A stretch of DNA of 17,500 nucleotides from Chrysomallon squamiferum (GCA_012295275.1 CM022679.1:25506407-25523906); one strand, 5' to 3'; positions 9,779-17,500 are shown, counted from the first letter of the stretch. The notes: generated by a model not told the origin, from the sequence alone. Translations and numbers: made by a program.

Positions 9779-11262
9779 GTTACTGTTGTTGTTTAACTTT
9801 GTTTTCGAGCGATTAATTCTACACATAGTAATGTCTTATCTCAGTCAATGTAAACTAAAAATTAAAATTAAAAATTAAAAAAAAATACAAAAACTTGGAG
9901 TGACTTGCAAATAGTTGAGTGAGTAATTACAAAGTCACGTTCAGAGAAGGTTACGTTAACCTAGGAAAGATGTTACTCAATTTCGATTTCCCGAATTCGA
10001 TATATATTTATATATTTATCCTATTCTAGTCTATTCTAACATTAAGTTTTATGTGCCATTTTATTATTCGTTCAGTCAGTCACTCATGTAATCCATTCAT
10101 TCATTCCCAGGCCGCGGCGTTGACAGGTTTAATAAACCGATACATTTGGGTGTGGCCCGAGTGGAACACGGACAGTTTCGAAGGACAAAGCAAATACGAT
10201 TACATGTCTATGCAAATTAGATACGGATCCGCGTACCGTATGGACGGCGGGACGGGTCAGCCTGTTCTCGAACTGTGCGGGTGCGCCACGTCTAAGGAGC
10301 TGATGCTAGACAATTACTGTTTTATGAACAATGCGTCGGATTTTGAAGACATGGACGGAATTCCGATAAACGAATCGGATTGCAGTATTAAATATTCCGG
10401 TTTGATCGAGACTGTCAGGGAAAGGGAGGCAATCAGACGAATTAAGTCAGGGACATGGATAACAGCAAACGACAACGTCCTTCTCGACGTGGACGAGGAC
10501 TTCTACGGAGTGGAAGCGGCGGTGATGCCGTTGTATGATGCTGGGATGGATCAGAATGATATCGATGAGATTTCGTACCTCGCAGAAGAACTTGTCTGCG
10601 CTTCGAATACGGAGCAGGAGCGACAGACAGATTCGTTTTTCAACTACTTGATACACACCGTTCTAGGTTTTATAAACTCTTGTCCACTCATTGAAACAGA
10701 TAATAAAAAATACTGCAGCAACAGGTGGAAAAAGATGAAAGCTATATTAAATCTACGTCCTGTATTCATGAATAATCTCAAAGACAGAAATCTTCAACAA
10801 CATCTGTGCGATGACATCGAAAGCGAGAAAGCGCTCAAGTCGTTAATTTTTCTACTTTCTAAACTGGACGTCAGTCAACTGAAGGCGTTGGCTGAAGTCG
10901 GTTTCTGTCTGAATGCAAGCCCTAAAACGATGGAGTTCAGCAGCAGACACAGCGTGCGCGTGTGTCATGGCTACAACACACCAAACGACACGGCGGTCAT
11001 GTTTTACGTGCCCTCGGTGTCAGAAATAGAACAGAGGACAAATAACCTGAAGCAAATGCTGAAGCAAAACCAGTTCGTGCCCGGCGCGGTGACCATTTGT
11101 CGATCTGTGAGAGATGGATACACGCCAAGGAAATACTTCATGAGAATCGAAACAGATATAAAAGAAGTTCTTAAAGACGCTTTTCCAAAAATTCAAGAAG
11201 AATCGTTTTATTATGACGAGAATTTGTTAGGCGGCCCCTCTGGTTGGTACGACAGACACTAA
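7513..11262 (+). CDS. Gene B: type II membrane-anchored UPF0489-family protein (arginase-like metal motifs), four exons, complete
   Basis: Join of 7513-7741, 9060-9121, 9344-9469 and 10111-11262 gives 522 residues with intron phases 1, 0 and 0, as in gene A. The N-terminus is short and basic (MKIKNVRY). A hydrophobic segment rich in Trp and Phe (residues about 9-28, ending WFFVWW) acts as a predicted signal anchor. After a linker come EEHHE (72-76), HIDGHSD (99-105), LDVDED (264-269) and CRSVRDGYTP (469-478). Eleven cysteines in exon 4 match gene A one for one, and sequons sit at N213, N226, N407 and N431. The predicted role is a lumen-facing arginase-fold metalloenzyme of UPF0489 type with unknown substrate. 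The open frame reaches back to 7381, but ATG 7513 is chosen because gene C starts at the same alignment position. Confidence 0.9.
8116..8202. repeat. Compound (CTA)n(ATA)n microsatellite in gene B intron 1
   Basis: A pure CTA run passes into a pure AAT run. It is preceded by about 140 bases of degenerate ACT units (7978-8115). Both strands give open frames of low-complexity peptide. The rest of intron 1 (7742-9059) shows no exon. Confidence 0.92.
8560..8625. other. GC-richer segment with GGGGCG/CGCCCC inverted repeat in gene B intron 1
   Basis: The stretch around GAGGGGCGATC and GACGCCCCTG stands out from the AT-rich intron and could form a stem-loop. It may be a decayed interspersed repeat. 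No RNA gene was recognised. Confidence 0.25.
9060..9121 (+). CDS. Gene B exon 2 (62 bp)
   Basis: This mini-exon lies between the acceptor TTGTTTTAG and CTG|GTAAGT. It encodes (V)IKYWFGAAEKG then YIPKQGNVL, matching the UPF0489 helix after the EEHHE motif. Same length and phase as in A and C. Confidence 0.9.
9259..9327. repeat. (ATT)n microsatellite at the gene B exon 3 acceptor
   Basis: About 23 ATT units end 16 bases before exon 3, replacing much of the expected polypyrimidine tract. Gene C has a similar tract at the same place. Confidence 0.95.
9344..9469 (+). CDS. Gene B exon 3 (HIDGHSD metal motif)
   Basis: The exon is 126 bp between TTGTTTCAG and GTA|GTAAGA. It encodes [12 protein letters not shown] through NDVFVV. 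About 32 of 42 residues match gene C exon 3. A long ATT repeat ends 16 bases before the exon. Confidence 0.92.
9725..9778. repeat. (ATT)n microsatellite in gene B intron 3
   Basis: About 18 units. A (TA)n run lies at about 9623-9647 and TTTA units at about 9680-9700 in the same intron (9470-10110). Confidence 0.93.
10111..11262 (+). CDS. Gene B exon 4 (main catalytic-domain exon)
   Basis: The exon encodes 383 residues plus TAA, after the acceptor ATTCCCAG. It begins [16 protein letters not shown] and carries LLDVDEDFYG, the eleven conserved cysteines and the terminal RSVRDGYTP block. It ends GWYDRH, similar to GWHNRH in gene A. There is no KDEL-type retention signal. Confidence 0.95.
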   Translation, partial: AAALTGLINRYIWVWPEWNTDSFEGQSKYDYMSMQIRYGSAYRMDGGTGQPVLELCGCATSKELMLDNYCFMNNASDFEDMDGIPINESDCSIKYSGLIETVREREAIRRIKSGTWITANDNVLLDVDEDFYGVEAAVMPLYDAGMDQNDIDEISYLAEELVCASNTEQERQTDSFFNYLIHTVLGFINSCPLIETDNKKYCSNRWKKMKAILNLRPVFMNNLKDRNLQQHLCDDIESEKALKSLIFLLSKLDVSQLKALAEVGFCLNASPKTMEFSSRHSVRVCHGYNTPNDTAVMFYVPSVSEIEQRTNNLKQMLKQNQFVPGAVTICRSVRDGYTPRKYFMRIETDIKEVLKDAFPKIQEESFYYDENLLGGPSGWYDRH

Positions 11263-11353
11263 TCAGTAAACACTATCCAGGCGTGGATCGAAAAATTTAA
11301 CAAAGAGAAAGGAGATATAATATACCAGATGGATTTACATTTATTATGCAGAA

Positions 11354-11359
11354 AATAAA
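11354..11359 (+). other. Candidate polyadenylation signal for gene B
   Basis: AATAAA lies 92 bases after the gene B stop codon. A second AATAAA is at 11431-11436. Either would give a short 3'-UTR. Confidence 0.45.
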
Positions 11360-11653
11360 ACCGTGTTAGAAAAACAGATATATGTCTCAGTATACAAATA
11401 TAATTTTCATTCCATTGCCAGTTGCTTGTCAATAAATGCCAAGAAAATAATGAGTTGGAGGATTCTTTAAAAATGAGACCTGAAGAGAGACATTGGTTTT
11501 GTTGTGAAACGTACAAAGAATATTAACAAATAAACAAGAATTAATTTTTATCTCCACATGACAAAAGAAATAATAATAACAACAATAACAACAACAACAA
11601 TAAGAATAATAATTTCATGAATAAATTTACAACAAAACACTTTTATTCAGTTT

Positions 11654-11840
11654 GTATTTATTGTGTATAGGTATCTATACACATGTATGTATGTATACAA
11701 TAGAAGTATGTATGGTATGTATATGTAATTATTGTGTATATGCATCTATATACATGTATGTATGTATATATAGAAGTATGTATGGTATGTATATGTATTT
11801 ATTGTGCATATATACATATATGTATATGTATATGTGATTA
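11654..11840. repeat. 71-bp minisatellite, about 2.5 copies
   Basis: Units start at 11654, 11725 and 11795 with GTA[TA]TTATTGTG. Each holds ACATGTATGTATGTATA and AGAAGTATGTATGGTATG. The third is truncated in TA-rich DNA. Open frames through it are repeat artefacts. Confidence 0.8.
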
Positions 11841-12675
11841 TGTATGTACGAGTGAATTCTAGAGTGTCTAAATGGATAACTGAGTTCAAATAATTAGCTA
11901 TTATTAATAAAAATGTATTTCCATGACAATGATCTTACGCTAAATAAAGTGCTGTGAAATCTCTTGTGTGTAAATATTGAAAATTATTTTCTCAACATGT
12001 TACTAACGTTGGGACCATCTACGTATAGCAGTAAAATGAACAGTAAGAAAGAAAAGGGAAAGAAAAATCAGGTACCTCCACGATTTCTCGGAAATATTTA
12101 AAGAAGTCTTGAGATATAGAGTGCGCGTAAATTTATAAGTAAATCATACGAGTTTGTAAATAAACTTATTTAAAAAAATAAAAGAATCAAAGAAAATTGA
12201 GAAGAAGTGAAAAAAGAACAACAACCAAAACAACGACGACGATGACGACAATAAACATACTACAACAGCTACAACACTAAATTAACAATATCAATATTTA
12301 TAACTATAACTCGGATTTATTACATTTATTTCTTACATCACAATTCTTACAAACAACATCAATCTTGAACTTAACAGTTGTTGGCAAGAGTAACCAAATT
12401 TCTTCCGTTATCACGCTAACTTACCTGCGCGTTATTATTACCCAAAAATTTCACTTATTATAAAGTGAACGCCTTTTTCCGTGTTTAGTTACTGCTACAC
12501 CAGCGATGTCGACGACATGACGCGCGTATTAACTGAAGGTTTTTCTCAGCAGCTACGTCATGTGATAAATACAGAAGATTTTCGTTTTTTTTTTGTTTTT
12601 AATTCTTAGCTGCTTCAGACAGCTTATTAAAGGCGTGAGCAGGCAGACACTTTACGTGGTTAACGAGTTTTTAAT
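11841..12675. other. Intergenic DNA between genes B and C
   Basis: Mostly AT-rich. A more complex part (about 12400-12670) includes TTCACTT/AAGTGAA forming a small stem, GTTACTGCTA and TACGTCATG words resembling the palindromic element at 1760, and no coding exon that I recognise. Confidence 0.4.
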
Positions 12676-12720
12676 ATGAACGAGAGGACTTCTGTGTCGT
12701 TCAACAAAACGAAACAAGGG
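12676..12720 (+). other. Possible 5' exon end or upstream ORF for gene C
   Basis: ATG at 12676 reads 15 codons (MNERTSVSFNKTKQG) up to a consensus donor GGG|GTAAGT at 12721. Splicing to the AG at 14438-14439 would leave a short upstream ORF ending before the gene C ATG. This is positional speculation without paralogue support. Confidence 0.2.
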
Positions 12721-12959
12721 GTAAGTGCAACTCTTTAGTGAATTTTCGTAATTTGCGGTCTAATAGTAAACAAAAATGATCTGTAAAAATTAAGAAACAA
12801 AAAGAAATAACCCAGACAATTTGCAATTTTTTATCAGAAATCTATTTCGTATGTTTGATGTGAATCTGAGGTGGCGATTATACTGTCTCTGTTCACCATG
12901 TAAAAATTAAGAGAGATACAAAATAGAAAAAAATAAATAGACAGACAGACAGATAGATA

Positions 12960-13500
12960 AATCAACCAAATCTGTTTAATTCACATACATTAACTTATCC
13001 ATAAACCTTCTTGATGAAAATTATCACGGTGGCTACTGCGCATGCCCGAAAGTGTAAGAAATCAGAGCGGATCGGCCATATCCGGTACTCATCTTGAGCT
13101 TTCCCCCCGTTCCAGACAGTGCTCACAAGTCGTTTTTGTTCCAAACAAAAAGAGTAATAAATAAACTTCTCTCAACAGGTTTACAACTCTGTTATTATTG
13201 TCATTATTATCATCAAAATACCGTCAGTTATGGCTACTCCTAAATTTGTTGACCATTATGTATAAAGGTATCCGTTAGGCAAAAACATTCAGTTATCAAA
13301 GCGGCAATCTGTTACATCGCGAGCTGACTGGCTTGAGTCACAACACAGCTGAGACCACTAGAAAACTTTACTCCGTTTGATTCGCGAGCGCTTTCTAAAC
13401 TTTTACCGTATTTGGTATTTCAACTTTATGGATGTTTGTAGATGTATTAGATTGCTAGTTATCGTTGTTTGATATTCACGAAATACAACTTTTATGTAAG
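12960..13500. other. Complex-composition intergenic stretch, possible decayed interspersed repeat
   Basis: About 13020-13400 is GC-richer, with CTACTGCGCATGCCCGAAAG and a reading frame with several stops starting at MATPKFVDHYV (13231). It looks like degraded mobile DNA, but I cannot name the family. Confidence 0.3.
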
Positions 13501-13527
13501 TAATAATTTTATTGAGAGCAAGTGAAC

Positions 13528-13542
13528 GAGAGAGAGAGAGTT

Positions 13543-13634
<92 letters not shown>

Positions 13635-13717
13635 AGAAACAGAGAGAGGGAAGAGACAGAGAAAGAAAGAGTGGAGAAAACGAGAGAGAGAGAGATAGAG
13701 AGAAGACGGAAAAGAGA
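13528..13717. repeat. (GA)n array with impure 3' part
   Basis: Near-pure GA units to about 13630, then mixed GAGAAA/GAGACA units. The minus-strand Ser-Leu open frame is an artefact. Confidence 0.95.
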
Positions 13718-13884
13718 TAAAGATTAACATCAAAGAGAATATATTTAATGCGACTGAATTGAAAAAGTCTTCATTTACATGATTCATCTGTTAACGAGGT
13801 GTTTTCAGATATACGTACCTAAAGACAGGAATAAAACATATATTGTGAGATTCGATTATCATTCTTCTGATTCTAGGTGAAATA

Positions 13885-14321
13885 GTATTTTATTTATTTA
13901 TTTATTTATTTGTGTTTGTTTCTTTTATTGGCTGGTTAGTTTATTTTCATTGTTTTTGTTTGATATTTTTCTTTCCATCTTTCTTTCTTACTTTCTTTAC
14001 TATTATTATTATTTTATTTATTTATTTGTATGTTTGTTTCTTTTGTTGGTTGGTTAGTTTTTTTTCATCGATTTTGTTTCATTTCTTTTTATATATTTCT
14101 TCTTTCTCTCTCTCTCTCTTTCTTTCTTTATTAATTATTATTTATTTAGTTAGTTTTATTTATTTATTTAGTTAGTTAGTTTTATTTAGTTAGTTACTTA
14201 GTTTTATGTATTTAAATATTTAGTTAGTTTGTTATGTTTTATTTATTTATTTAGTTAGTTTTATTTATTTAGTTACTTAGTTTTATGTATTTAAATATTT
14301 AGTTAGTTAGTTTGTTATGTT

Positions 14322-14364
<43 letters not shown>

Positions 14365-14430
14365 TTATTTTATTTATTTATTTATTTATTTGTTTATTTA
14401 TTTGTTTGTTTGTTTGTTTATTTATTTAAG
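13885..14430. repeat. Nested TTTA/TTAG/TTTG duplications directly upstream of gene C
   Basis: Two larger duplications sit within tetranucleotide repeats. One has a 118-bp period (GGTTAG block at 13933 and 14051). The other has a 79-bp period (GTTACTTAG block at 14193 and 14272). A purer TTTA array follows (14320-14430), ending about 34 bases before the gene C ATG. Open frames here encode Phe/Leu/Tyr-rich low-complexity peptides. Confidence 0.8.
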
Positions 14431-14463
14431 ATCTTCAGCTACCTGGGTGTTTGTGATTCGAAG

Positions 14464-14686
14464 ATGAGGATTCGTAGTATGAGGTTTGTTGAACTGGTTG
14501 TCATGGTAGCTCTGTTGTGGGCTGTTTGTTGGTTTTTCGTTTGGTGGGTGAAGACTCCTAGTGTCCGTTCCAGTCCGTCATCAAGTCCGATCCCTGCCGA
14601 GCCTCGAGTTGGATTACTTCACGAGAAACAAGCAAACAGAACCAAAAGAAAGGTTCCAGTGTACATTGTAGAAGAGCATCACGAAG
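14464..14686 (+). CDS. Gene C exon 1 (signal anchor, linker with furin-like site, EEHHE)
   Basis: The exon encodes 74 codons plus one base, ending G|GTTATT. The frame stays open upstream to 14317 only through TTTA-repeat DNA, so ATG 14464 is preferred by alignment with gene B. An AG at 14438-14439 may be the 3' splice site of a 5'-UTR intron. Confidence 0.83.
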
Positions 14687-17037
14687 GTTATTTTTCATTC
14701 TTATTTGCTTCATCTTCAGCAGAAATTAAAACACAGCAAGATTGTGTTACACATATACATGTACAGTCAGATACAAACATACAAACACACACACACACCT
14801 ATATATATATATATACATGTACAGTAATACACACATACAAACATATACACACATACATATACACGTACAGTCACATACACATACAAACGCATACACAAAT
14901 TATACACGTAATCATATATACACATACAAACACACACACACATACACGTGATCATATATACACATACAAACACACATACATATGCTCGTACGGTCACATG
15001 CACACATACATATACACGTAAGTCACATATTACACATACAAACGCGCACATAGGCAGATTCAGTTACACACACACACGTATGCATATTCAGTCACATACA
15101 CACATACATATATACCCGGGGTTGCTTTGATAGACACACATACATATATACCCGGGGTTGCTATGATGGACACGCATACATATATACCCGGGGTTGCTTT
15201 GATGGACACACATACATATATACCCGGAGTTGCTTTGATGGACACACATACATATATATACACAGGGATGCTTTGATGGACACACATACATATATATACC
15301 CGGGGTTGCTTTGATGGACACACATACATATATACCCGGGGTTGCTTTGATGGACACACATACATATATACCCGGGGTTGCTTTGATGGACACACATACA
15401 TATATACCCAGGGTTGCTTTGATGGCCGACCGGTAACGTCGTCCATCTTCGGGGTGTGGGCGTATGTTTGCCATACGTTCGAGCCTCGTCAGCGGCATCT
15501 GTCAGGGTGTGTGGGGCTGTAATTCGATTTTGGCATCCTGCGCCAGGGCGTTCCCGAATATATTGAGACGTATGTAAGACAGAGGATTTACTGTAATAAA
15601 TGAGACATACGGAGCAGTTAATTATCTTTGTCCTTTGAATTGGGTTTTTTTCTCACCACCTCCCTGTATCGCAATTTAACACCAGCTCCTTGTTGAGAGC
15701 AAAAAGGCGACGTTACAGCGCGCGTGACGCAGCAGAATTTCGAACAACAACGGTAGCTACAACAGCTGCTACAACAACAATAACGAGCTTTTCTTCAGAC
15801 GTGTTTATGCTGCTCCCATTTCACTGCCATGTGTCGTATAATCATTCGACACTGATCACATCCAGTGTAACAGCTACGAAAGTAAATGTAGATGATTAAA
15901 TACTGATATTTTGTTTACACTTAACTGGGCCAATCCCTATTTTAATCAATTCAAGGCCAGATCCAGGATGAATGGCCTTAACTATACTGAGGCAAATATG
16001 GATTTTTCTTTTTTTTTTTTTTTTTTTTTTTTTTTGGTTTTTAATGTTGTATTTAAAAAAATATAAAATATATATTTCTATTCCGTTAGAAACGATATCC
16101 GCTGAATGAATTAGTTTATGTCAACTTACCGGGTTTTTTTTTTTTTTTTTTGGTGGGTGGGTTTTCCCTCTCCGCCCGGCGATTAAGTGATTTTTTTACC
16201 TTATTTCCAAAAGAGTCGAGTTAATGACCGCTTCACACGCACTTTTTTAAACCCCGCTAAAGATATTTATTTATTTATTTATTTATTTATTTTCAGCACT
16301 TATTTCAAAGTTTTTATTCTTATAAGCATGAAGTAGACTTTTTTCTTTCTTTTTCTTAAATCTTTTGTTTCTGTATATTTATTCTGATACCTTTCTGTAG
16401 AAAAAAATAAGTTAAATATAACTTCTTTTTTAAATTATTTATTTATTTATATTTTTTTTACTTTTATTGATCAAAATGTTCCACATCTCCGTCCATTTCC
16501 ACAATATTAAAACTATATTATTTACATTTTTTTTCTTTATAGATGAAAATTTTCCAGAACTTCGTCCATCTACAATTATTTCTTTTTCACTTTTAGGGGT
16601 TTTGTGTTGTTTTTTTTTTTTTTTCCGACAGCAAGCTCTATAAATCAGCATTACACGTTACTTAAGATTAAATTAACTTCAGTGTATTTAATACGCCAAA
16701 CTGTTTTGATTATTTCAGTGATAAAATACTGGTATGGAGCAGCAAAGCAAGGTTATCTTCCGAAGAAAGGAAACGTGCTGGTCAGTTTTAACATTAATTA
16801 AAACCGATTAACAACCACACAGACACGTATACAAACATACTTAATAACATTTGCTACCTTTACGTAGTTTCACTGCTCATAATATACTACTAGCATAAAA
16901 GCAACAAGAACAACTGCCACGATTACGACTAATACAGCTGCTACTATTACAACGACAACGACCATGACTGTTGTGAGAAACTACAATTATTTTTACGACT
17001 ATTATTATAACAACAACTAGTATTACGACATTTACTG

Positions 17038-17097
<60 letters not shown>

Positions 17098-17214
17098 TCA
17101 TCACTATTATCTCCAAACAATTATTGTTATTGTTGTTGGTGGTGGTGTTGTTGCTGTTGGAGATGTTTTTAATAATAATAACAATATTATTATTATTATT
17201 ACTATTACTATTAC

Positions 17215-17256
<42 letters not shown>

Positions 17257-17389
17257 ATTTCAGCTGCACATTGATGGACATTCTGATGGTGCTACTCCGC
17301 CAAACTGGAAGTTAGGACCTCTCTTTCGATATCCGTCCAGCAGCCGCGATCTTAACAACATGATGCAGGAGAATGACGTCTTTATTATA
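14464..17389 (+). CDS. Gene C: type II membrane-anchored UPF0489-family protein, exons 1-3, 3' end outside window
   Basis: Join of 14464-14686, 16719-16780 and 17264-17389 gives the first 137 residues. Exon 4 should lie past 17500. The start (MRIRSMRF) and the membrane segment (residues 9-28, ending WFFVWW) align with gene B. EEHHE is at 70-74 and HIDGHSD at 97-103. The linker carries a sequon at N58 overlapping the sequence RTKRK (59-63). RTKR fits the furin consensus R-x-K-R and sits just before the conserved domain, so the enzyme may be shed; genes A and B lack this site. Intron phases match A and B. Donors of introns 1 (GTTATT) and 2 (GTCAGT) are weaker than those of the paralogues. Intactness of the catalytic domain cannot be judged here. 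Confidence 0.85.
14750..15100. repeat. ACACAT/ACATAT-rich simple repeat in gene C intron 1
   Basis: Degenerate CACATACA, TATACACGTACAGTCACA and similar words repeat for about 350 bases. Long open frames on both strands are His/Thr/Tyr- or Val/Cys-rich repeat artefacts. Confidence 0.85.
15101..15425. repeat. 36-bp minisatellite with CCCGGG, nine units
   Basis: Each unit reads ACACACATACATATA, TACCCGGGG, then TTGCTTTGATGG. Nine TTGCT-type cores lie at about 36-38 base intervals, with a few substitutions (TACACAGGGATG in one). The period is a multiple of three, so several overlapping open frames pass through on the minus strand. Confidence 0.93.
15426..15600. other. GC-rich segment abutting the minisatellite, possible retroelement 3' end
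   Basis: Composition changes sharply to GC-rich, with a CGTATG/CATACG hairpin at about 15464-15480. On the minus strand it leads directly into the minisatellite through GGCCATCAAAGCAACC, so the array may be an amplified tail of an interspersed repeat. The family is not identified. Confidence 0.35.
15601..16718. other. Remainder of gene C intron 1
   Basis: No exon recognised. Contains poly(T) runs at about 16009-16035, 16134-16151 and 16610-16623 and a TTTA array at about 16266-16292. Confidence 0.5.
16719..16780 (+). CDS. Gene C exon 2 (62 bp)
   Basis: Mini-exon between the acceptor TTATTTCAG and CTG|GTCAGT. It encodes (V)IKYWYGAAKQG then YLPKKGNVL. Length and phase match A and B. Confidence 0.88.
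17038..17097. repeat. (CTA)n microsatellite in gene C intron 2
   Basis: About 20 pure units on the plus strand. Confidence 0.95.
17183..17254. repeat. (ATT)n microsatellite at the gene C exon 3 acceptor
   Basis: ATT units with a few ACT interruptions end about 9 bases before exon 3. The position matches the ATT tract before gene B exon 3. Confidence 0.93.
17264..17389 (+). CDS. Gene C exon 3 (HIDGHSD metal motif)
   Basis: The exon is 126 bp between AAATTTCAG and ATA|GTAAGA. It encodes [13 protein letters not shown] through NDVFII. An ATT repeat ends about 9 bases before it, as in gene B. Confidence 0.9.
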
Positions 17390-17401
17390 GTAAGAATGTT
17401 T

Positions 17402-17459
17402 TATAATAATAATAATAATAATAACAATAATAATCATAATAATAATAATAATAATAATA
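17402..17459. repeat. (AAT)n microsatellite in gene C intron 3
   Basis: AAT units with AAC and CAT interruptions, starting 12 bases after the exon 3 donor. Confidence 0.92.
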
Positions 17460-17500
17460 CACTCTATTGTAATGATGTCATGTAACTATAGTTTTCTTAA

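Noticed and set aside
13231-13420. Frame starting MATPKFVDHYV with several stops, resembling degraded transposase
   Set aside because: Multiple stops and no motif I can name. Kept only as a possible decayed repeat.
13509-13787. 92-residue minus-strand open frame rich in Leu-Ser
   Set aside because: It is the reverse strand of the GA array at 13528-13717.
14317-15021. 234-residue plus-strand open frame over gene C exon 1
   Set aside because: The first 49 residues come from the TTTA array and the last 110 from intron 1 repeats. Only 14464-14686 aligns with the paralogues.
15060-15498. Overlapping minus-strand open frames of 78-136 residues with repeated YxCVxxxK-type units
   Set aside because: The 36-bp minisatellite has a period divisible by three, so frames stay open by chance. 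Three frames are open at once, which argues against coding.
1-17500. CRISPR array, tRNA or rRNA genes
   Set aside because: The spaced repeats seen are microsatellites and minisatellites without unique spacers, and no tRNA box pair or rRNA segment was recognised by eye.

Overview
This is eukaryotic, almost certainly animal, DNA. Coding exons are short islands bounded by GT-AG introns in a very AT-rich background full of microsatellites (GA, GT, ATT, CTA, TTTA, AC/AT), minisatellites and DNA-transposon remnants. The style suggests a marine invertebrate, perhaps a mollusc or another lophotrochozoan. That taxonomic guess is inference only. No bacterial, viral or RNA-gene features were seen.

The window holds three paralogous genes of one family, all with the same exon plan. 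Gene A lies on the minus strand (coding 4244 to 546, four exons, 528 residues, complete). Gene B lies on the plus strand (7513 to 11262, four exons, 522 residues, complete). Gene C lies on the plus strand (14464 to past the window end; exons 1-3 seen, exon 4 beyond 17500). A and B are head-to-head with start codons about 3.3 kb apart, and C follows B in tandem. No single open frame covers any gene. They appear only when the small exons 1-3 are joined to the large exon 4.

The joined proteins match the UPF0489 family (human C5orf22 relatives): an E-E-H-H-E motif, then H-I-D-G-H-S-D, a D-[IV]-D-E-D-[YF]-[YF]-G motif, and a C-terminal T-[VI]-C-R-S-x-R-D-G-Y-T-P block. The spaced His, DxHxD and DxD motifs correspond to the six Mn ligands of arginase-fold enzymes. 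Unlike cytosolic C5orf22, these copies start with a short N-terminus followed by one hydrophobic segment, and A and B share eleven cysteines and several N-glycosylation sequons. The simplest reading is a family of type II, lumen-facing or shed metalloenzymes. A protein or peptide arginase making ornithine in secreted polypeptides is an attractive but untested hypothesis.

Region by region: 1-545 contains a pogo/Tigger-like transposon end; 546-4244 is gene A, with a palindromic MITE-like element in intron 3; 4245-7512 is the divergent intergenic region, with a 343-bp GA array, degenerate trinucleotide DNA and an old AT-rich satellite that runs up to gene B; 7513-11262 is gene B; 11263-14463 is intergenic with a 71-bp minisatellite, a GA array and nested TTTA/TTAG duplications; 14464-17500 is gene C, whose first intron carries a 36-bp CCCGGG-containing minisatellite.
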